From positions 23,005,501 to 23,069,500 of the forward strand of contig CM073887.1 in NCBI GenBank assembly GCA_037176705.1: 64,000 nt of DNA, given 5' to 3'. Source of the stretch: Molossus alvarezi (taxonomy: Eukaryota > Chordata > Mammalia > Chiroptera > Molossidae). Made by a program: the position numbers and the translations under genes. Numbering within the stretch: position 1 is the stretch's first letter; every line of letters starts with the position of its first letter. This document shows positions 56,029 to 64,000 of this stretch, piece by piece. The notes beneath the pieces are model-generated. The model worked only from the letters and a program-made list of their open reading frames with translations. It did not search any database and was not told the origin of the DNA.

Positions 56029-56267
56029 CTTTTTTTTTTTTTTTATCCTCACCTGAGGACATTTTTCCATTTTTTGTACAGATAGAGTGGGAGGGAGAGA
56101 GAGAGAACATCGACGTGAAAGGGACACATCGAGTGGCTGCCACCCGCACAACCAACCAGGGCCGGGGACAAACTGCAACCGAGGTACGTGCCCTTAGCGG
56201 GAACCAAACCCGGGTCTCTCTAGACCGCAGGCCGACGCTCTAACCGCTGAGCCAAACTGGCCAGGGC
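56029..56267 (-). mobile_element. Ves-A SINE, young (GTACA variant)
   Basis: In reverse: tcctcacctgaggacatttt, ttttttgtacagatagagtg and gagccaaactggccagggc. The TSD aaggtagattcct(c/t)ctt is at 56012-56028 and 56268-56284. It lies next to the chimeric SINE in the same orientation. Confidence 0.95.
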
Positions 56268-56284
56268 AAGGTAGATTCCTTCTT

Positions 56285-56745
56285 AAAATCCTAAATTATA
56301 GTCACAATTTTTTTTTTTTTTTGCCATCTATGTCAATATTCACAGCTTCTGAGGATTAGAAAGTGATAGATCCTTAAGGGCCAGTTTTCTCCCTTTGGAT
56401 ATGATATCTGGGATTTGATTTTAAAACAACCCAGAAGAGGCAAGGAGTGGAAATGAGAAATTCTGACTCGCTGAATTATGATAATTTTTTAACCAACTCA
56501 TGACAGTTCATTGTACTACTATTCCCTCTACTTTGTATAGTTTGAAAATTTCCATAAAACAGGTAAAAACAAAAATTAAAAAAGGTAAACTTCACACCAA
56601 GATTCCTTCATAATCAGCTCCTCTCAGAATTTGGAAAATACCATATTAACCCCTGATAATATCAATGCACACCTTAAATATTTTTCTGTTCATTAAAATT
56701 AAGAATGAGGCTTCTGATATCTTGGTTAAGCCATCAAATTTTCAC
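56285..56745 (+). other. Probable old L1 3' end, otherwise unrecognised
   Basis: Around 56395-56580, acaacccagaagaggcaagg, gacagttcattgtactacta and tttgaaaatttccataaaac resemble the 3' end of old L1M elements. Confidence 0.5.
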
Positions 56746-56761
56746 TACTTTTTTTTTTTTT

Positions 56762-57005
56762 TAATCCTCACCCGAGGATATTTTTCCATTTTTTTGTACA
56801 GATAGAATGGGAGGGAGAGAGAGGAAGGGAGAGAGAGAGAGAGAAACATCGACGTGAAGGGACACATCAAGTGGCTGCCACCCGCACGACCAACCAGGGC
56901 CGGGGACAAACTGCAACCGAAGTACGTGCCCTTAGCGGGAACCGAACCGGGTCTCTCCAGACCGCAGGCCGACGCTCTAACCGCTGAGCCAAACTGGCCA
57001 GGGCA
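56762..57005 (-). mobile_element. Ves-A SINE, young (GTACA variant)
   Basis: In reverse: taatcctcacccgaggatat, tttttttgtacagatagaat and gagccaaactggccaggg. TSD cactac plus a T-run from 56743 and 57006. Confidence 0.94.
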
Positions 57006-57061
57006 CACTACTTTTTTTTTTTTTTTAGATATTTATATGTGCTTCCCCAGAGAAGTAAAGG

Positions 57062-57282
57062 TCCGGGCTGGGTGGCTCAGTTGACTAAGCGTCACCGGGG
57101 CACCGAAAGGTTGCTGGTTTGATTCCTAGTCAGGGCACATGCTCAGGTCGAACGCTCGATCCCCAGTGGGGGTGGGGTGTGTGTGTGTGTGTGTGGGAGC
57201 AGCCGATCATGTTATACTCTCACATGGATGTTGCTCTCTTCTCCCTTCCTCTGTTTCTAAAAATCAATAAACTTTAAAAAAG
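57062..57282 (+). mobile_element. Ves-C/B-like SINE with (GT)n
   Basis: ccgggctgggtggctcagtt, gcaccgaaaggttgctggtt, an internal (GT)n at about 57175-57194, and tail ctaaaaatcaataaacttta. It forms an inverted pair with the preceding Ves, about 57 bp apart. Confidence 0.85.
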
Positions 57283-57758
57283 AAAAGTAAGGGGTGAATG
57301 AGAATCTCTTTATTTGGAATTCAGAAATTGTAAAATGTAAGATGACCTCTTCCTTACTAAAATATTAGTGCATGAAGTAGCATGGCTATTTTGGAGACTC
57401 GTTGGCAAAGTAACTTCATGACGTCTCTGTCAAACAGATGAAATCATGAAAGGGTCAACATTTTTATTATAGGGCCCATTTTTCAACTGTGTTTTCATGT
57501 GATCCTAAACTGTCCTAGTGAGCTGCACCTCGACACATAGAGTCCATTCCTCAGCATAGCTCAGTAGTACTTACTATTTTTCTGTAAATTACTCTTAAGT
57601 TGTACCATAGTGTTATAAGGCTTGAGATTTGAATTCCTAAATCCAATGTATTTTATTCTTTTTTTTTTTTCTCTCTCCTTAAAAACCAAAAAATAATGAG
57701 ATTTTTATGATTTATTTTTTTCACCCCTGTGCTGGAAAGATTTTAAGGTATACATTTA
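57283..57758. other. No recognised feature
   Basis: AT-rich non-repeat DNA with a T-run near 57659-57670. Confidence 0.4.
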
Positions 57759-57768
57759 AAAATAACCA

Positions 57769-58149
57769 TAGAAGTCAGAGGAAGACAAGTACCATATGAT
57801 TTCACTCAATGTTGAACCTAAGGAACAAAATGAACTAACAAGCTAAACAGAGACATACTCATATACAGACAGCAGACTGACAGCTGTTGGTGTGGGGGGC
57901 AGGTTTGGAGGGTGGAGGGATAGAGCAAAAAAGAAAAAAGAAGAAACTCATGGACACCAACAATAGTGTGGTAATTGCCACTGGGAGGAGGGGGGGAGGT
58001 GGAGAAGGGTATAAGGGTGATAAATGGTGACGAATGGAGACTTGACTTAGGGTGGTGAACACAAAATACAGTGTACAGATGTGTTATAGAATTGTGCACT
58101 TGAAAACCATATAATTTTGTTAACCAGTGTTACCCCAATAAATGTAATT
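57769..58149 (+). mobile_element. L1 3' end
   Basis: agtaccatatgatttcactc, a G-rich part (gggaggagggggggaggtgg), gtgcacttgaaaaccatata and ttaccccaataaatgtaatt. A short TSD aaaataacca is at 57759-57768 and 58150-58159. Confidence 0.85.
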
Positions 58150-58159
58150 AAAATAACCA

Positions 58160-59176
58160 CAAGAGGCAGAGCATAGCATTTCTTAAAGAGCTATTGTGGT
58201 ATATCAAAAGTATGATATTTCTCAAAATAGCACTATATACCCAATTCAGGCTTAAGTGTATGTGATAAAAATGATAATGACTGTCAAGGTACTGTTGTAG
58301 ACTATTCAAGTTACTTCACATATACTTAGTATTTTAATGATTTGCCCAAGGAAGGGAAACAAATTTATATGCAGAATCTCTGATCAATTTTCTAGATTTT
58401 GAGTGGAACTGATTACTAATGCCTGGGTTGTGACTTAAATTGCCAAAAGCAGCATGTTTAAAAGTTCATTTTAGCCTTTAGAAGTCAGTTTATTGACATG
58501 CAGTGGCTTTATATTTTTTGCTTAGTGTTGGTGGTTTGTATATTGAATTTCTTTTTTTTCAAGTTCAAAGTTGCATTTTGTAGGGGTGGCATAAACCCTA
58601 GTTGCAAAATCTCAAAATTAGACGGTCTTTTTTTAGCTCACAGAATTAAAATGTAGCTGGTACATTTGTTGTTGATATACTAGACTGCTAAAACCCAGCT
58701 CCCACTTTTATGTTTGTTCTGAGCTATGGTAGAGCTTGGTCTGTCTATGCCAGACACAAAATCATGTGGCCAATTTGATACAAAATTAGACTTTTTGTGG
58801 TAGACGTGTTCAAATAGCATATAAGGCGTACTACACTGAACTTTTTGTTACATTGCCATGACATTTGTAATCCAGGCTACAGGGAAGCTGTATTTTTTTT
58901 CCGAGAGAGTGGGCTAGAGATGGCATATTGTGGTAATATAGACATAAAAATGACTTTTCCACGTTGGTGAAGTTACTGGTGAAAGAATAGATTAAAACCT
59001 TTGTAAGCCTCTTGGCCATTCTAGTTACTTACTAAATGGTTTATGATAAAACTTAATGGTGATTATTAAATTTCTCAGGCATTTCATCCTTTTAAAGTGT
59101 AAAATCACCCAATTTATGTACCCTGTAATAAAGGAGAAATGATGAATGGGAATAATCAAGGTAGTGCTTCATATTT
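58160..59176. other. No recognised feature
   Basis: AT-rich non-repeat DNA without gene signature. Confidence 0.4.
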
Positions 59177-59543
59177 CAGTTGATATAGTATCATGGTAAT
59201 TTGTTCTGCATTTTTAGTGTTTGCTTTGTGCAAGGAAGAAATATTTACTCAGTAATATTCCTTAAGATATAGGTTCTTAGGGGTGGGAAGGAGAGTAGAG
59301 AGAAATCAAAGAACTTATATGCATATATACCAATGAACATAGACAATAATACTGTGTGGGGGTGTGGACTGGGAGGAGGGTGTCAATGGGGGGAAAAGGA
59401 GAAACATCTGTAACAAAAATAAATTAATAAAAGATACAGGTTCTTGTATTACCTATGTGTAGCACAATTTTTCAGGAACACACATTTTTACATAAAATGA
59501 AATACTTAAGTTTTGTTTTTCTCTTTGCCACTTATTCTTTTTT
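59177..59543 (+). repeat. Source segment of the inverted duplicate
   Basis: Matches the reverse complement of 50881-51243. It holds unique flank, the L1 fragment at 59279-59430 and the left TSD of the Ves. Confidence 0.92.
59279..59430 (+). mobile_element. Young L1 3' end, severely truncated
   Basis: agaacttatatgcatatata, gggaaaaggagaaacatctg and taacaaaaataaattaataa match the 3' UTR of the L1 at 27690-27910. The TSD aagata(t/c)aggttctt is at 59264-59278 and 59431-59445. Confidence 0.93.
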
Positions 59544-59772
59544 TTTTTTTTTGCATTTATCTTCAGACAGAGCGGGGGAAGGGGGAGAGAAACATGGATG
59601 AGAGAGAGAAACATTGACAAGAGAGAGACACATTGAGTGGTTGGTTGCCACCCGCACTACCAAACCAGGGCCGGGACAAACTGCAACCGAGGTATGTGCC
59701 CTTAGCAGGAACTGAACCCAGGACTCTCTGGTCCACGGGCTGATGCTCTAACCACTGAGAAAACTGGCCAGG
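59544..59772 (-). mobile_element. Ves-A SINE, likely source of the transduction
   Basis: In reverse: ttgcatttatcttcagacag, cgggacaaactgcaaccgag and gaaaactggccaggg. The TSD gccactta(t/c)tctttttt is present on both sides (59527-59543, 59773-59789), unlike the related copy at 50651. Confidence 0.93.
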
Positions 59773-59994
59773 GCCACTTACTCTTTTTTACATAAAAAAA
59801 GATAAAATATGATGCAGAAAACTGACTGAAAAAAACCCCTGATATTTGCATGATGCTCTTTGGTTTGCAAATAATTAACAAATAAGGACCTCTTAGGCAA
59901 AACCAAAGCATTATCTTTGACTCAATAACGAGTACACAATACCATTTAACCCTTTACTGATTTTATATCCTTGGTATCTCTCAAACTCATTCAT

Positions 59995-60105
59995 TTATGT
60001 ATATTAACTCCACCCTGTCTTCTAGATTATTATTATTATTATTTTTTATCCTCACCTGAGGACAATTTTTCATTTTTTGTTCAGATACAATGGGAGGGAG
60101 AGAGA

Positions 60106-60166
<61 letters not shown>

Positions 60167-60985
60167 ACATTGATGTGAAAGGGACACATCGAGTGGCTGC
60201 CACCTGCACAACCCAAACAGGGCCAGGGACAAACTGCAACCGAGGTATGCGCCCTTAGTTGGAACCGAATCCGGGTTTCTCTGGACCGCAGGCCGGAGCT
60301 CTAACCGCTGAGCCAAACTGGCCAGGGCTGTCTTCTAGATTATTATAGTAGCTTCTTAACTGGTCTTCCAGCTTCTACCCTATCCATTCCCTAATTGGTT
60401 CTTCATTCAAGCCTTAGTGATTTTCAAAGAATGTTGATTTCATGGTGTCATTTTCCTTCCCTACCTTCTCATCACTCTTAAGATAAAGATCCTTAATGTG
60501 TCCTAGGCTCTGGAATCCAGCCCAACTACCTGGCCAGCCTCATCTCATACTATTCTCTCACTAGCTCTCAATACTTTAGCAACACTGTCTTGCTTTCAGT
60601 TCTTAATGTGCCCATATGCTTTACAAATGCCACAGAGCCTTTGTACATGTGTTCACTGTTCAGAACACCATTCCTTCCCACCTTTACCATATTCCTCCCC
60701 ACCCCTCCCCAGTCCTCTTTGCTCTTTGCTTAATTGGTTAACTCCTATTTATTTTCAGCTCAAATCTCATTTCCTCAGGAAAGCTACTTTACACTAGTTG
60801 GGTCTCACTATTATAGGCTTTTTTACATTATCATGTATCTTCCCCCTCATTGCACTTAATGTTCTTATTTATGTGCTTATGTAAATTATCTTAATGAGGC
60901 AAGTAATAGGCCTGTTTTTGCTTACCATTATATCCCTAAGACTTAGCACACACTAGGTACAACAAAAATATTTGTTGAATGAATG
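59995..60985 (+). mobile_element. L2 LINE 3' half
   Basis: cttcttaactggtcttccag, ctggaatccagcccaactac, ttcagctcaaatctcatttc, atccctaagacttagcacac and aatatttgttgaatgaatga in L2 order. Split by a Ves at 60034-60328. Confidence 0.85.
60034..60328 (-). mobile_element. Ves-A SINE with long (GA)n in L2
   Basis: In reverse: atcctcacctgaggacaatt, (GA)n at about 60112-60160, and gagccaaactggccaggg. The TSD tgtcttctagattatta is at 60017-60033 and 60329-60345. Confidence 0.95.
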
Positions 60986-62690
60986 AATAACATGAAAAAA
61001 TAGAACCAGATATCACTGTTACCTAATTGATTAATGCACACACAATGCCAGTACCAAAGACACTCATTGTAAAAGTGAAATGTGCCCTTCAAAGAGGTCC
61101 TATAGGGAGGTTGCCTGCTCATCCCATTAGCTGTTGCTCTTAGAAAGAAATTTTGGAACAACTTAGAGAATTGTCTTTAGAATTAGTTTATAAGACACAT
61201 AAAAAAAGCACCTAAGCTTTTGATTAAAAAACAATATCCAGCTTGATGATTCTCTTTATTTTCTAAATGTACTTCCAACTTACAGATATCAAGTTTCACT
61301 TTCAAAAGAACCAGGTTGGCCACAGTTGAAGTTTTCAAAAGAATGTCATATGCATGAAAGCAACCTTAAAAGAGTTGTTCCTAAAATATTTTGAGCATTG
61401 GCAGGCATTTTTATAATAAGTGTGTATTCTTTGAAGGGGCTCATACTCCTAAGGATGTTTGGATTCTACTGTTTCTGTTAAAACCTTCCATGAAGTCACT
61501 CCTCATGTTTGAGAGATGGCCTCCTTTTTGTGATTTTTTTTACCAGAAAGGAATGTAATAGGGAATTGAGATAAATATTACAAAGTGCTTTATTTTTTTT
61601 TAGATGTTGAGTACTGTGTTTAGCAAGTCCCTGTAAGTATGAAAGATCGCAGACCTGGGACCACATTCTTCCATTGAAAAGTCTCAGGGATTCTTGCCAA
61701 GTTTTGCTATTCAAGATTATTTGTTCAATACTTCTGTTGAGTTAGCCACTAGCACTGACGCTCTTTTGGGCTAGGTATTGCCCTTTACCTCCTGACTTTG
61801 GAAGAACGTTGCTGTGTGTCCTGCCTTTCTCCAGTAGCTCAAATCAGCATTGATTTTAAGTACGAGTAACTGAATTTAAAATAACACATACACATCTGTG
61901 CCTTTCGATCTATGGGAACCCCTGGATCTACTGAACTGGTAACTGCAGCTATTGAAGATGATCTTCAAGCAGGACACTTGTTACATCTCCGAGATTCAAG
62001 ACACCATTAGCACTGTTTGCTTGTTCACCTTGGGCAAAAATGCACTCAGGCCAACATGATGTCGGTGCTTTCAGAATAGTAGACCGCTTTGCCAGCTAAC
62101 ACTTTGGTGGCAACTCTTAGTTATGTGGCCAGTAACAAAAATTTTATTGACCCTTTATTCTCAAGTGTTCTTGTTTGCATCTGACCCACAGATTTGGCTT
62201 GCATTTGCTTTTTGTTTGGTGTACTACTTGCCAATAAAGGCTCACATTTTCATACTGCTTCAGTGCTGACAGTATTTACTTAAGCACATATCTATTTTTT
62301 GTGCCTCCTTATGTAAATGCATCCTCTGTGCCTAGCAGTAACATCAAGATTTACGAGAGAACAATCTTTTGAACTTTTTGTTAGTTCGTGTGTACTTTTT
62401 GTTAAATAAGACTCCGGGAAAAAGACCTTTCCGTGTTTGTGCAGAAGTCTCGCTGTGTTCTCTGTCTGTGTGAATCTCAGTGAATCTGTCTGTGACCAAG
62501 TCATAACTTCGTACCTGAATCAGTGACAGTCATCTGTGTGAGCCCTGGCCAACCAATCACGCCCTACCCCCGAACGGAATTATTGTCCCCCAGAGGGATT
62601 TAAATAATATCTAAGGCGTTTTGACAGAGATGCACTTCCTTTAGCATTAAGCCTTCTATTATTTTTTTAAAATAAATCATCCAGTCTTAA
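60986..62690. other. Repeat-free stretch
   Basis: No transposon and no known domain. Near 62550-62610, a ccaatcacgccc (CCAAT-type) is followed by ggatttaaataat (TATA-like). This could be a weak promoter but there is no supporting evidence. Confidence 0.35.
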
Positions 62691-62707
62691 GCTGGAGTCA
62701 TGTTATT

Positions 62708-62975
62708 TTTTTTAAAATATATTTTTATTGATTTTTTTATCCTCACCTGAGGACATTTTTTCATTTTTTGTTCAGATAGAGTAGGAGGGAGAGAGAAGAA
62801 GAGAGAGAGAGAGAAACATCGACGTGAAAGGGACACATCAAGTGGCTGCCACCCACATGACCCAACCAGGGCCGGGGACAAACTGCAACCGAGGTACATG
62901 CCCTTAGCGGGAACCAAACCCGGGTCTCTCTGGACTGCAGGCTGACGCTCTAACTGCTGAGCCAAACCGGCCAGG
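62708..62975 (-). mobile_element. Ves-A SINE
   Basis: In reverse: tcctcacctgaggacatttt, ttcagatagagtaggaggga and gagccaaaccggccaggg. The TSD gctggagtcatgttatt is at 62691-62707 and 62976-62992. Confidence 0.95.
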
Positions 62976-63011
62976 GCTGGAGTCATGTTATTATGTAATG
63001 TATTTAAGGGT

Positions 63012-63211
63012 ATGGATCTTCTGCTCCTCACTTGTCTGATTATTGTGCTGTTTCCTGCGAGGGGTGTTAAGGGAAAGAGAATTACTCCTTTGTCTGAGGT
63101 AGTGACATCTTGGGACATGATTTTCCGGTGGCTCCAGGAAGTCTTAGGTATGGTGGCAGTAATGTGCTCAAGTCACCTGTGCTCACTGGATGAGCACGGA
63201 AATGCTGTCAG
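63012..63211 (+). other. Speculative exon with a hydrophobic N-terminus
   Basis: The atg at 63012 has G at -3 and +4 (gggtatgg). It opens a frame beginning MDLLLLTCLIIVLFPARG, which looks like a signal peptide, and stays open to tgtcag|gtaatg at 63211/63212, a fair splice donor. I recognise no family. Frames this short with a hydrophobic run arise by chance, so this is only a candidate. Confidence 0.15.
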
Positions 63212-63215
63212 GTAA

Positions 63216-63424
63216 TGAAAAGTTAATGGAGAATTAATGCCTTGTACAATAACCCCATACCGTTTTAAATAATGACCTACTCAAGTTCAGGCAACACGTG
63301 TTAAAATATTCTAACTGGAGTTGAACAATATGAAACTGGTAAAAAAAAAACGGGGCGGGTGGTGATGATAAAGGATTTAGGACTAACCATTTAGCTGTGA
63401 AGTAAATAGGCTGCTTTGCACGAC
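63216..63424. other. No recognised feature
   Basis: Non-repeat sequence between the speculative exon and the MIR. Confidence 0.4.
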
Positions 63425-63550
63425 AGGATTCCTGATCTTCTGTTAAAGAGGAAGCTGATGTGGAGAGAGGTTAGGTATGTGTTCCGAGTCATGCAGGTAA
63501 TCGGTGACAGGGATCTGAACCCAGGCCTCTGGCAGCACAGCTGGTGACCT
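63425..63550 (-). mobile_element. MIR SINE, antisense
   Basis: aagaggaagctgatgtggag, gagaggttaggtatgtgttc, gtcatgcaggtaatcggtga and gatctgaacccaggcctctg are reverse MIR. Confidence 0.8.
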
Positions 63551-63905
63551 TCACCCCTCGGCAGTGTTGCCTGTGCCCTGGGAGGAAGGCCTGCTGTGGC
63601 CTAACAGGTAAATACAAAGTGAGACAAATTCAGATTGAACAGAAATTAATAAATTACTTGAGTTTTTATTGAACCAGCAATCATTTAGTAATAATTTATC
63701 AAGGGCCTAGCATGAATAAAACATTATGCTGTGTGCCAGAGAGGATATCAAGATCACCAACTGTCAGAGCTTGTAAATATATATAAAAATAACTTTTATA
63801 CAAGGCAGAACTCATTCACTTGGCAGGCATTTATTTGGCATCTGTAGTATGCCAGGACTGGGCTGGACACTGTCATTTATCTACTTGTCAATTCATCCTA
63901 AACTT
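63551..63905. other. Weak L2-like remnants
   Basis: atttatcaagggcctagcat and ggcatctgtagtatgccagg resemble an antisense L2-associated phrase (about 63660-63730 and 63820-63870). Otherwise unrecognised. Confidence 0.35.
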
Positions 63906-63907
63906 TG

Positions 63908-64000
63908 TTTTTTTCTTTACTGATTTTTTAGAGAGAGAGGAAGGGAGAGGGAGAGAGAGATAGAAATATCCATGTGAGAGAACATCAACTGTCGCCTCCT
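63908..64000 (-). mobile_element. Ves-B SINE, cut by the window edge
   Basis: ttctttactgattttttaga, gagagaggaagggagaggga and gagaacatcaactgtcgcct are the tail and body in reverse. The head lies beyond the window. Confidence 0.85.

Noticed and set aside
1..64000. CRISPR array, operon, phage or other prokaryotic system
   Set aside because: No regularly spaced repeats, no tightly packed frames and no ribosome-binding pattern. The repeat content is plainly mammalian.

Overview
The window is mammalian nuclear DNA, almost certainly from a vesper-type (yangochiropteran) bat. About forty copies of a tRNA-derived SINE of the Ves type are scattered on both strands. Each has a head like ggctcagcggttagagcg (a pol III A box), a ggttcg(a/g)ttcc B box, a (CT)n stretch and a short tail. 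Ves SINEs are known from vespertilionid and related bats. Older mammalian repeats (MIR, L2, hAT-Charlie MER5/MER20, Tigger MITEs, MaLR/ERVL LTRs, L1M) form the background. I found no multi-exon protein gene I can name. The region reads as intergenic or intronic. I use working labels for the SINEs: Ves-A (tail ending in cctcgggtgaggata), Ves-B (caccaagaggtc after the head, tail aaaatcaatga) and Ves-C (head caggtggctcagttggttgg). They are my labels, not database names.

Layout. 1-19.1 kb: old L1, MIR and MER fragments with Ves insertions, including a three-SINE pile-up (9.95-10.74 kb) and an antisense decayed L1 (10.7-13.4 kb). 19.1-29.4 kb: the main structure, a full-length half-L1 (HAL1-like) retrotransposon with a 21-bp target-site duplication (TSD). 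It is interrupted by a nearly 7-kb full-length L1 with its own 12-bp TSD, which itself holds a Ves-A SINE and a 48-bp tailless SINE-head insertion. 29.4-42.1 kb: antisense L1s, two Tigger MITEs, a MaLR LTR, L2s and many SINEs. 42.1-46 kb: a repeat-poor stretch with a CpG island (about 43.43-43.93 kb), GC boxes and a consensus splice donor. This is the only good candidate for a gene start and would be transcribed rightward. 46-64 kb: Ves, L2, MIR, one ERVL-type LTR, and an inverted pair of related segments at 50.65-51.24 and 59.18-59.78 kb that looks like a SINE-started 3' transduction.

How it works together. The coding remnants are all L1 or HAL1. L1 ORF1 (RNA-binding) and ORF2 (endonuclease/reverse transcriptase) are the machinery that moves HAL1 and Ves. 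Here both young L1 frames are broken, so this copy cannot supply it. The nesting order can be read from the TSDs: HAL1, then L1, then Ves-A and the tailless fragment. No rRNA, functional tRNA, CRISPR or prokaryotic feature was seen.
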